A stretch of 41,105 bases of DNA from Bifidobacterium merycicum DSM 6492 (GTDB lineage: Bacteria; Actinomycetota; Actinomycetes; Actinomycetales; Bifidobacteriaceae), in assembly GCF_900129045.1 (NCBI RefSeq), contig NZ_FQTX01000008.1, positions 1-41,105 on the forward strand, written 5' to 3'. Made by a program: the position numbers and the translations under genes. Below are positions 34,908 to 41,105 of the stretch, piece by piece. The first letter of the stretch is position 1. Every line of letters starts with the position of its first letter. The notes under the pieces were generated by a model. That model did no database searches, was not told the origin of the DNA, and was given only the letters and a program-made list of their open reading frames with translations.

Positions 34908-36236
34908 TCAGTGGGAGGCCTTGTACTCGGCAGCCCAGTTGTCCACGAACGCGGTCTTCACGGCGTTCCAGTCGCCGGTGCCCTGAGCGTACTCAAGCAG
35001 AGCGTTGCCCAGCTTGTTCTTCCACTCTTCGGACGGCATCATGGTGAAGTTCCAGGAGACCTGGGTCTTGCCGGACTTCTGATCGTCCTGAGCGGCCTGG
35101 ACCAGCGGGTTGTCGGACTTGACGTCGGAGAAGGACTTGAACGGGGTGGTGAAGCCCATATCCTGGCTCAGGGACTTCTTGCCTGTCTTGGAGGTGATGA
35201 CCCACTTCAGGAAGTCCTTGGTGGCCTGCTTATCGGCGTCGGAAGCCTTGTCGTTGATGCACCAGTAGTTCTCGGAACCGGTGGCCAGACCCTGCTTCTC
35301 CTCACCCTTGACACCAGTGTAAATCGGCATCATGCTGATGGAGTCGGCCTTCATGCCGGCCTTCTGCAGGTCGGTCCAAGCCCAAGTGCCGTTCTGATAG
35401 AAGGCGGCCTGACCGAGGGCGAACTCGGAGTTGGCATCGTCACCGGTCTTGGAGCTCAGCTGCGTGCGATCGGTGGTGGAGTCGGTGATGTACAGGTCGA
35501 AGATGTTCTTGTACTCCGGCAGGTAGGTGCCCTTGATGGTCTCCGGCTGCTCGGTGATGTTGTCCTTGGTGAACTCGTAGTACAGCGGCAGGTTGGCCAG
35601 ATGGGTCTTGAAGCGCCAGTCGGAGCTGGAATCGAAACCGGCGGAGGTGAAGGCACCCTTGATGCCAAGCTGGTCCTTCTTGGCCTGCATGTCGTCGGCG
35701 ACGGCCTTCAGGGTGTCGAAGTTGTCGATCTCGTCGACGCTCTTGATCTTGGCGCCATCGGTGGCGATGTACTTGTTCAGGATGCCCTTGTTGTAAATCA
35801 GGCCGTAGGTTTCCATCACGTACGGCACGCCGACGACCTTATCGCCGTCCTTCAGAGCCACATCCTTGTTGATGAGCTGGTTGTACGGCTCAGTATCCTT
35901 CATGTCGGCAGTGTAACGCTTCCAGTTCTGGTAGCCGACGGGGCCGTTGACCTGGAACAGGGTCGGGGCTTCAGTCTTGGCGATTTCAGACTTCAGGGTC
36001 TGCTCGTAGGTGCCGGAGGCTGCGGTCTGGACCTTGACCTCGACACCGGTTTCCTTGGTGTATTCCTTAGCCAGGGCGGTCCACTGGTCGGCCGATTCAG
36101 GCTTGAAGTTCAGGTAGTAGACCTTGCCCTTGCTGGAGCCGGAGCTGGAGTTGGATCCGCATGCGGCAAGAGTGCCCAAAGACATGGCAGTAATGGCAAC
36201 CAGACTGACCGCTGCTTTCACGTTACGATTCATCAT
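34908..36236 (-). CDS. ABC sugar importer substrate-binding lipoprotein (family 1, MalE-type)
   Basis: An extracellular sugar-binding lipoprotein of 442 residues. The signal peptide is followed by lipobox LAAC with the lipid-modified C26, then a Ser/Gly-rich spacer (GSNSSSGSSKG). Family-1 landmarks are PTLFQVNGPVGYQNWKRY near 90-107, VGVPYVMETYGLIYNKGILN near 135-155, QAAFYQNGTWAWTDLQKAG near 275-293 and SENYWCINDKASDADKQAT near 325. Aromatic residues for sugar stacking are frequent. The ATG at 36236 is preceded by AAAGG. It is separated from its permeases by a divergent LacI gene but has the same kind of operator. Ligand inferred as maltooligosaccharide. Confidence 0.93.
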   Translation of the reverse strand: MMNRNVKAAVSLVAITAMSLGTLAACGSNSSSGSSKGKVYYLNFKPESADQWTALAKEYTKETGVEVKVQTAASGTYEQTLKSEIAKTEAPTLFQVNGPVGYQNWKRYTADMKDTEPYNQLINKDVALKDGDKVVGVPYVMETYGLIYNKGILNKYIATDGAKIKSVDEIDNFDTLKAVADDMQAKKDQLGIKGAFTSAGFDSSSDWRFKTHLANLPLYYEFTKDNITEQPETIKGTYLPEYKNIFDLYITDSTTDRTQLSSKTGDDANSEFALGQAAFYQNGTWAWTDLQKAGMKADSISMMPIYTGVKGEEKQGLATGSENYWCINDKASDADKQATKDFLKWVITSKTGKKSLSQDMGFTTPFKSFSDVKSDNPLVQAAQDDQKSGKTQVSWNFTMMPSEEWKNKLGNALLEYAQGTGDWNAVKTAFVDNWAAEYKASH

Positions 36237-36334
36237 CGAACCTTTCTCTTCCTTTTTTTGTTTCTCCGTCCGGACAGACTGTGTCCGTTGTTAAGGTGTC
36301 GGCTTCAGCACCTTCGAAGATTTCAACAGTGCCT

Positions 36335-36373
36335 ATTATGGCGCATCTTTAGCATTCTTGCAAACGATGGCAA
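36335..36373 (-). promoter_or_regulatory. malE-like promoter and LacI operator
   Basis: On the minus strand, -35 TTGCAA (36358-36363), 17 bases, -10 CATAAT (36335-36340). TTGCAAACGATGGCAA (36358-36373), an imperfect inverted repeat, overlaps the -35. Same layout as at malF and malQ. The remainder of 36374-36500 shows only a GTGCCG/CGGCAC hairpin near 36383-36402. Confidence 0.7.
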
Positions 36374-36500
36374 ATTTTGGCGTGCCGTGATCACGCGGCA
36401 CCCCTTGACCCCCAGCCTCCGGTACGCGTTTCACCACGTGTCATCGCACGGAGGAATGGAGCGACCGGACCATGAAACAGGCAAAGACTCCTTTCTGTTG

Positions 36501-37202
36501 TCAACAGTTCCAACGCTCGATAACACGATCCCCCTTGTACAGGCTCAGCACCGAATAGTGCGCCGTATCCAAACGAAGCAGGCGTCCGAAGCCCGGATCA
36601 AGACCGATCCACTGCGAGGTCAGAATGCGCAGAATATGCGCATGCGCGACCAACAGCACATCCTTCCCCGATTCGACAAACGGCACCACCTTCCCGATCA
36701 CGTCACAGGCGCGGGCCGCGGCATCATTAAGGCTTTCACCGGCACCGGCATGCACCTGCACACGTTCGCCGCCCGGAAGCGTCTCCTGCCAATCCGCATT
36801 CATGAATTCCGGCAGAGACGTCGGCCCATCACGCCACACATCCCAATCGAAACCGGCCATATCACTCACCGTTTGACGGGTGCGCCCCTCAGCACGGCCA
36901 TAATCCCATTCCGCAATGTCATCAAGCGTGGCAACCTGATCGAAACCAGCCAGACGCGCCGTCTGCTGCGCCCGCTTCAACGGGCTGGCGAACACACAAC
37001 CCTCACCGAACCCTTCAGGGAACGCGGCCCGAAGCCGCTCACCGGCAGCCAAAGCCTGCTGTTCACCAACCGACGTCAACGGAATATTCGTACGTCCGGT
37101 ATGCTGCCCCGATTCACTCCACACGGTCTGCCCGTGGCGAAGCAAAACCAGACGCCCGGTTTGTGCAGCGGCCACGTTGCCACCCAGTTCATTTTCACTC
37201 AT
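36501..37202 (-). CDS. histidine phosphatase (phosphoglycerate-mutase-like)
   Basis: A 233-residue cytoplasmic phosphatase of the histidine phosphatase superfamily. The phosphohistidine sits in RHG at 22-24 (LVLLRHGQTVWSESGQHTG), the acid in DDIAEWDYGRAEG, the second arginine in FASPLKRAQQTA and the second histidine in VLLVAHAHILRIL. This is the small acid-phosphatase/cofactor-dependent mutase-like branch, and a phosphoglycerate mutase function is less likely from length and motif details. The ATG at 37202 is used; a GTG two codons earlier is possible. No strong ribosome site is seen. It is oriented against the DUF4235 gene and runs toward the malE promoter. Confidence 0.88.
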   Translation of the reverse strand: MSENELGGNVAAAQTGRLVLLRHGQTVWSESGQHTGRTNIPLTSVGEQQALAAGERLRAAFPEGFGEGCVFASPLKRAQQTARLAGFDQVATLDDIAEWDYGRAEGRTRQTVSDMAGFDWDVWRDGPTSLPEFMNADWQETLPGGERVQVHAGAGESLNDAAARACDVIGKVVPFVESGKDVLLVAHAHILRILTSQWIGLDPGFGRLLRLDTAHYSVLSLYKGDRVIERWNC

Positions 37203-37339
37203 AGTCACACTTTACCCCGTACACGGCGGCGACCCATCGGCACGCCGTTTCCCGCGAGCCTGAACCGCATGGCCGTATATGCCGTATACGCTGCGCTTCG
37301 ATGGCTGGCACGCAATCGACCGGCGGTAGACTGGTGCGT

Positions 37340-37717
37340 ATGAGCGACGAAACCTACACCGCATCCGAATCGACGGCTGACCGCGCGGTCGAAGCCCTGC
37401 ACCGCATCGATGGCAAGGTCGCCGAGTTACGCAAGCAGCGACTGGAGGATCCGGATTCCGCCACCGACAAACTGGCCATGGCTGTCATCCCCACCGTCAC
37501 GAGCATGATTGCGGGCAAACTCTTCCAGCTGGCTTGGGACAAGGCATGGAAGCGCCACGGCAGGAACACGGAGGGTACCGGCAAAAGTCTTGCGATGACC
37601 CTCGCATTCACCGCGGCCTCGGCCGCGTTCGGAGCCGCCGTATCCATGTTGTCCGAACGGGGTTCGCAGGCGATGATCGACCGCCGCCACCGCAGGAGCG
37701 GCAAGCGAAGTCACTGA
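37340..37717 (+). CDS. DUF4235-like small membrane protein
   Basis: A 125-residue protein. The first third is charged and may form a short coiled coil (DRAVEALHRIDGKVAELRKQRLEDP). Two hydrophobic stretches follow (about 45-65, LAMAVIPTVTSMIAGKLFQLAW; and about 83-102, SLAMTLAFTAASAAFGAAVS), and the tail is basic (RRHRRSGKRSH). The KLFQLAWDKAWKR motif resembles the actinobacterial DUF4235 family, whose role is unknown. The ATG at 37340 is favoured over an ATG at 37301, because the upstream residues do not belong to the domain. It is 127 bases before the nitroreductase gene on the same strand. Confidence 0.7.
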   Translation: MSDETYTASESTADRAVEALHRIDGKVAELRKQRLEDPDSATDKLAMAVIPTVTSMIAGKLFQLAWDKAWKRHGRNTEGTGKSLAMTLAFTAASAAFGAAVSMLSERGSQAMIDRRHRRSGKRSH

Positions 37718-37844
37718 TTCACGGTAACGGCGAGTGCAGCGAGCACGGTAGTTACTTCCCCTCATCGGGAATTTCACGAAAACCATGCGAGAATCCTTGG
37801 ACATCCCGATTGCGCGGGTCATGCAACCGCGTGAGAATAGCGGT

Positions 37845-38624
37845 ATGACCGAACTCATTCATAACGACACCATCGACACGCTTCTGAAGCGTCGCTCCAT
37901 CCGCAAATTCAAGAACGAGGAGCTGGGTGACGACGTCATCGCCACACTGGAAACCGCCGCGCAACACGCACCGTCCAGCCAGTTCCTCAACGATTGGTCC
38001 GCGATTCGCGTCACCGACACCGCCATCAAGGAACAGCTCGCACGCATCGGCAGGCAGCCGTATATCGCGCAGGCACCCCTCCTGTACGTGTTCGTGCTCG
38101 ACGAGTACCGCAACGCCGCAATCGCCCGTTCCAAGGGCGTGGAAACCGGCGACGACACGTTCACGCTGAATTCCAGCTACCGTTACACGCAGGCCCAGAA
38201 CGACGCCGTGTTGGCACTGCATGCCATGGAAACCGCCGCGTACTCCCTCGGATTGGGATGCGTGGTGCTCGGTTCCATTCTGAACGACGCCGCGGCGCTT
38301 GTGGACCTGCTGGACCTGCCGGAATACACGTACCCCGTTCTAGGTCTGGCGATTGGCAAGCCCGACCAGGAGCCGATGCTCAAGCCGCGCATGCCGCGTT
38401 CCATGCAGTTCTTCGAAAACGCCTACCCGTCCAGCGACGAGCGCCTGCTGGCCGGCCTGGATGAATTCGACGATGAAGTGCACCAGTATTACGATCTACG
38501 CAACACGGAACGTCCCGTCGACGCTTTCAGCAAGCAGATCGCGGAGAACGCCGTAGACGATGGCGTGCTGTCCAGGCCGGTGCTGCCGTTGTCCGAGCGT
38601 CAGGGATTCCGTCTGGACCGCTAA
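37845..38624 (+). CDS. nitroreductase-family FMN oxidoreductase
   Basis: A 259-residue FMN-binding oxidoreductase that reduces nitro compounds, quinones or flavins with NAD(P)H. Nitroreductase landmarks are LLKRRSIRKFKNEEL (about 13-27, FMN phosphate contact), AAQHAPSSQFLNDWS (38-52), ALHAMETAAYSLGLGCVVLGSI (about 124-145) and the C-terminal YPVLGLAIGKPDQEPMLKPRMPR (FMN side). A C-terminal extension of about 60 residues is charged. The ATG at 37845 is chosen on family alignment; the open frame runs back to 37785 with no better ribosome site. The physiological substrate is unknown. A strong bidirectional terminator follows. Confidence 0.9.
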   Translation: MTELIHNDTIDTLLKRRSIRKFKNEELGDDVIATLETAAQHAPSSQFLNDWSAIRVTDTAIKEQLARIGRQPYIAQAPLLYVFVLDEYRNAAIARSKGVETGDDTFTLNSSYRYTQAQNDAVLALHAMETAAYSLGLGCVVLGSILNDAAALVDLLDLPEYTYPVLGLAIGKPDQEPMLKPRMPRSMQFFENAYPSSDERLLAGLDEFDDEVHQYYDLRNTERPVDAFSKQIAENAVDDGVLSRPVLPLSERQGFRLDR

Positions 38625-38657
38625 TCCGGATCGTCGCGCGATTCATCATTCCACATA

Positions 38658-38707
38658 CGAAAAAGGCTGTCCGAAACCATATGAACGGTTTCGGACAGCC
38701 TTTTTCG
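38658..38707. terminator. bidirectional terminator after the nitroreductase gene
   Basis: CGAAAAAGGCTGTCCGAAACC (38658-38678) pairs with its complement (38687-38707) around ATATGAAC. Runs of A on the left and T on the right make it a rho-independent terminator in both directions, serving also the small gene at 38719. Confidence 0.92.
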
Positions 38708-38718
38708 TTTTTCTGCGA

Positions 38719-38970
38719 CTATCGTCGGCGTGGCTTGTACCCTTTCTTACGCGATCGGGGCTTCATCTGCCGATCCGATGGCATGGACCTGTAGCTCGAC
38801 TGCGGATCATGATGCGTCAGATGCCAAGTTCCGCAGAATTCGCACCGGTAGACCCACAATTCCGCCTCACGTTCACGCCAGCTTTGATCGGCGGCCCGCT
38901 GGGCCGTTGCCTTGTCGTGGTACATGATCTTATTCGACTCGGCGCAACGCTTAGGTACGAAGTAATGCAT
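38719..38970 (-). CDS. small Cys/His-rich protein (putative zinc ribbon)
   Basis: An 83-residue basic protein with C9 near the start, then C43 and C46 in YRCEFCGTWHLTHH plus His at 50, 53 and 54, which could form a zinc site. A helical stretch (ATAQRAADQSWREREAELWV) precedes the Cys pair and the C-terminus is Lys/Arg-rich (KPRSRKKGYKPRRR). Similar short proteins (CPxK...YRCxxCxxWHLT) occur in actinobacteria and their phages. No Shine-Dalgarno sequence is visible before ATG at 38970, and TACACT lies 11 bases upstream, so leaderless translation is possible. It is followed by the shared terminator. The role is unknown; nucleic-acid binding is a reasonable guess from charge. Confidence 0.7.
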   Translation of the reverse strand: MHYFVPKRCAESNKIMYHDKATAQRAADQSWREREAELWVYRCEFCGTWHLTHHDPQSSYRSMPSDRQMKPRSRKKGYKPRRR

Positions 38971-39004
38971 AGTGCCACATTAGTGTAGTCGCTGAAGAAG
39001 ACCG

Positions 39005-40567
39005 TCACCGCTTGGCCGCGAAGGCCCTGAAATTGGCTAGGCAGGCACCTGCCACGGCCAAAGCCAGCACGATGAAGCCCCAGTGCGCACCACGTTGCGT
39101 AGCCGCGACGAACGAGGCGGAACCCACTTGGCCGTGCCCCGACTGAGCGATGCCCCGGCACACCGACATCACGGTCGTGTCGACCGCACCGGACAGTTGT
39201 TGGAAAGTGTTGAACAGCGCATTGCCGTCGGCCTTGAACTCCGGGTGCACGGGAGCTATGCCGCACGTCATCGTATTCGCGAAGCACATCGAGAATCCGA
39301 CCATATACACGAAATAGCACACACCGATCATAATGACATTCGATCCCGGACCGATCAGCATGGCCATCAATACCGTACCGAGCAGCGCAGCGGCCATGGC
39401 GACGGGCATGGGGCGGACCGGCCCGAATTTGTCCAGCAGAGAGCCAGCAACGGGACCCATGATGGCACCGAGCAGCGCACCGGGCAGCACAATGGTGCCG
39501 GCGGCAAGCACGGAGGCTCCGAAGCCCAGCCGCGAGGCGTTCGGAATCATGTAACCGTAGCCGATGGTGACGAACTGCAGCAGCACATAGGCCAGCAGAT
39601 GCCAACGGAATTTCACGCTGTGCAGCACGCCGAGACGCACCAGTGGGGAGAACGCCCTTCTCGACAGCACCACGAACAGCGCCAGCAACACAACAGCCCC
39701 GCACAGCAGCACAACCGCTATGGCACAAGCGCCGGCGGCACCCTGATCACCGGCGCTGATCGCGGTGATGGCAGCACCGCCACGGTCAAGCGCGAATACG
39801 AAGCTCACGAATCCGGCGGCAAGCAGCAGCACGTGCAGCGGGTTGATATGCGCGTCTTCAAACGGAGCCATCTGACGAATGTTCTTCAATCCCAGCAGAA
39901 GCGAAACAAGCAGGAACGGCAGCATGATGGCGAAGATCCAACGCCAGGGCATGAACGTGCCGACTAGTCCGCCGACGGTCGGGCCCAATGCCGGAGCGAC
40001 CGCCACGATCATGCCACCGATGCCCATGAACATGCCCATACAGGTTCTGGGGGACTGTTCGAGAATGATGTTGAACATCAACGGCAGCGCGATGCCGGTA
40101 CCCGCGCCTTGCAGTAGTCGGGCGACCATCAGCATCGGGAAGTTCAACGTGCATGCTGCTATTAGGCAGCCGGCGATGCACAGCAGAATCGCGGTAAGGA
40201 AGATGTTTTTCAGCGGATATTTACGCTTCAGATATGAGGATAGCGGGGTGACCAGGGAAACCATCAGCGGGTATCCGGTGGTCAACCATTGGATGGTGGA
40301 CGTGTCGACGTGGAATTCGGCCATGAGTTCAGGGAACAGCACGTTGGTCAGGGTTTCGGTCAGGATGCCGATGAATGCCATGATGCCCATCGCGACGATG
40401 GAGAGCACCAGGGTTGGTTGGATGCGGTCGTCGCTGTTTACCAGGCGATCGTTCCTGCTGCCAGGGGACATTGTGGCGGTCGTATTCGATGCAGATTGCA
40501 TGGGATGCCGCAAATCGTCCTGGGAGTTCTTCTGATTGGAGATGTTATGCGCAGTGGATTGTGACAT
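39005..40567 (-). CDS. MFS drug/metabolite exporter, DHA2 (EmrB/QacA) family
   Basis: A 520-residue proton-driven exporter, with about 14 helices predicted. Helix 1 begins near residue 50 (ALSIVAMGIMAFIGILTETL-like), after a hydrophilic, Ser/Asn/Gln-rich tail. DHA2 marks are WLTTGYPLMVSLVTPLSSYL near 88-107, the helix-4 motif ARLLQGAGTGIALPLMFNIIL near 145-165, and GIGGMIVAVAPALGPTVGG (motif C, about 177-195). The ATG at 40567 is the first after the rRNA terminator region; no good ribosome site is visible, and ATGs at about codons 23 and 33 are alternatives. It lies next to the rRNA operon on the same strand, downstream of the 5S terminator. The substrate is unknown. Confidence 0.9.
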   Translation of the reverse strand: MSQSTAHNISNQKNSQDDLRHPMQSASNTTATMSPGSRNDRLVNSDDRIQPTLVLSIVAMGIMAFIGILTETLTNVLFPELMAEFHVDTSTIQWLTTGYPLMVSLVTPLSSYLKRKYPLKNIFLTAILLCIAGCLIAACTLNFPMLMVARLLQGAGTGIALPLMFNIILEQSPRTCMGMFMGIGGMIVAVAPALGPTVGGLVGTFMPWRWIFAIMLPFLLVSLLLGLKNIRQMAPFEDAHINPLHVLLLAAGFVSFVFALDRGGAAITAISAGDQGAAGACAIAVVLLCGAVVLLALFVVLSRRAFSPLVRLGVLHSVKFRWHLLAYVLLQFVTIGYGYMIPNASRLGFGASVLAAGTIVLPGALLGAIMGPVAGSLLDKFGPVRPMPVAMAAALLGTVLMAMLIGPGSNVIMIGVCYFVYMVGFSMCFANTMTCGIAPVHPEFKADGNALFNTFQQLSGAVDTTVMSVCRGIAQSGHGQVGSASFVAATQRGAHWGFIVLALAVAGACLANFRAFAAKR

Positions 40568-40719
40568 GCGTTGAATGCCGTTTCCGGCAATACCTTTCAC
40601 GGCCCGGCGGAATGGAATCGGATAACACGGGTATGCCGAGCAATTCCCCGGTATCCTTCTGTGATCGCTTCGCCGCGTCGGTGCCGTCCGTATCATTCGG
40701 GCCGACCCCCGGATATACG

Positions 40720-40762
40720 AAAAGGACCCCGGGAACCCCCGCAGGGGCTCGACCGGGATCCG
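40720..40762 (-). terminator. rRNA operon terminator
   Basis: On the minus strand, GGATCCCGG...GAGCCCC-TGC-GGGG...CCGGGGTCC forms a long, GC-rich stem ending in TTTTCG. It follows the 5S gene by about 12-50 bases. Confidence 0.85.
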
Positions 40763-40773
40763 ATCCAACAGTG

Positions 40774-40890
40774 TAAGCGGCGACGTGCTACTCTCCCACA
40801 CCCTCTCAGGTGCAGTACCATCGCCGTGCAAGGCCTTAGCTTCCGGGTTCGGAATGGGACCGGGCGTCTCACCTTGGCTATGGTCGCCGC
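40774..40890 (-). rRNA. rrf: 5S ribosomal RNA
   Basis: About 117 bases. The ends GCGGCGACCA and ...GTCGCCGC pair, and the interior holds the conserved CCGAACCCGGAAGCTAAG loop (complement of 40827-40860). Ends are accurate to a few bases. It is the last gene of the rRNA operon. Confidence 0.93.
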
Positions 40891-41058
40891 AAATCTTCAA
40901 CCTATCACCACCCCGCCGGGGGGACGGTGGCATATGGCGGTTCGGGAACCGGACAATGGACGCGAATTCGTTCCGTGGACCAAACGGATGCTCCCTGCCG
41001 GGGGAACAAGCCGAAGGACGCAATACGGGCAACACCAAAAACAACATGGCGTGTTGTG

Positions 41059-41105
41059 TGATTGCCTTTCCCCCGTTAGTACCGGTCAGCTCCACCCCTT
41101 GCGGG
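41059..41105 (-). rRNA. rrl: 23S ribosomal RNA, 3' end (partial)
   Basis: The minus-strand sequence GGAGCTGACCGGTACTAACG is the conserved 3' terminal region of 23S rRNA. The gene continues out of the window. The 3' boundary, near 41059, is approximate. The spacer to 5S (about 168 bases) has no tRNA. Confidence 0.85.

Noticed and set aside
34893..37343. An 816-residue plus-strand open frame
   Set aside because: It runs opposite the binding-protein and histidine-phosphatase genes and across their promoters; no domain is seen.
40891..41058. A tRNA in the 23S-5S spacer
   Set aside because: No cloverleaf or CCA end; the spacer only shows pairing expected of rRNA processing.
40568..41095. N-terminal extension of the MFS exporter into the rRNA region
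   Set aside because: The extension crosses the 5S gene and its terminator, so the start must be at or after 40567.

Overview
The window is high-GC actinobacterial DNA and almost certainly a Bifidobacterium chromosome. Supporting signs are a dnaK-grpE-dnaJ-hspR operon with HspR-type (HAIR) operators, a malQ next to several LacI-family regulators, an ABC sugar importer with no ATPase of its own, strong AAGGAGG ribosome sites and the 5S/23S rRNA sequence at the right edge. I cannot fix the species.

Region 1 (1-12.4 kb, mostly minus strand) is a lactose/galactose module. It holds two GPH-family sugar/cation symporters (one cut by the window edge), a LacI-type regulator, a beta-galactosidase encoded as two overlapping genes (lacL, lacM), a complete Leloir branch (galK, galT, galE) and a second, divergent LacI-type regulator. 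The 9-base word TTTACTAAA (or its complement) occurs six times between 0.9 and 11.4 kb, mostly in front of these genes, so the whole set probably forms one regulon. The logic is: symporter brings in lactose, LacLM splits it, and GalK, GalT and GalE pass galactose to glucose-1-phosphate.

Region 2 (12.4-22.2 kb) is housekeeping and poorly characterised genes: an FtsX/MacB-like permease translationally coupled to an ABC ATPase-like protein that has lost its Walker A motif, an HD-domain hydrolase, a class II glutamine amidotransferase, a Kup potassium transporter, a TatD hydrolase, a DedA membrane protein and a HAD phosphatase.

Region 3 (22.2-26.9 kb, minus strand) is the heat-shock operon dnaK-grpE-dnaJ-hspR, with two HAIR boxes at the dnaK promoter and unusual RNA or DNA inverted repeats in the grpE-dnaJ and dnaJ-hspR spacers.

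Region 4 (27-36.4 kb) is an alpha-glucan/maltodextrin-type module: malQ, two paralogous LacI regulators, a DUF624 membrane protein, two ABC permeases and a lipoprotein sugar-binding protein. LacI operators with an AACGTT-like core overlap the probable -35 boxes of the malQ, malF-like and malE-like promoters.

Region 5 (36.5-41.1 kb) holds a histidine phosphatase, a DUF4235 protein, a nitroreductase, a small Cys/His-rich protein, a 14-TM-type MFS exporter and the 3' end of an rRNA operon (5S and the tail of 23S, minus strand). No tRNA gene, CRISPR array, insertion sequence or phage gene was recognised.
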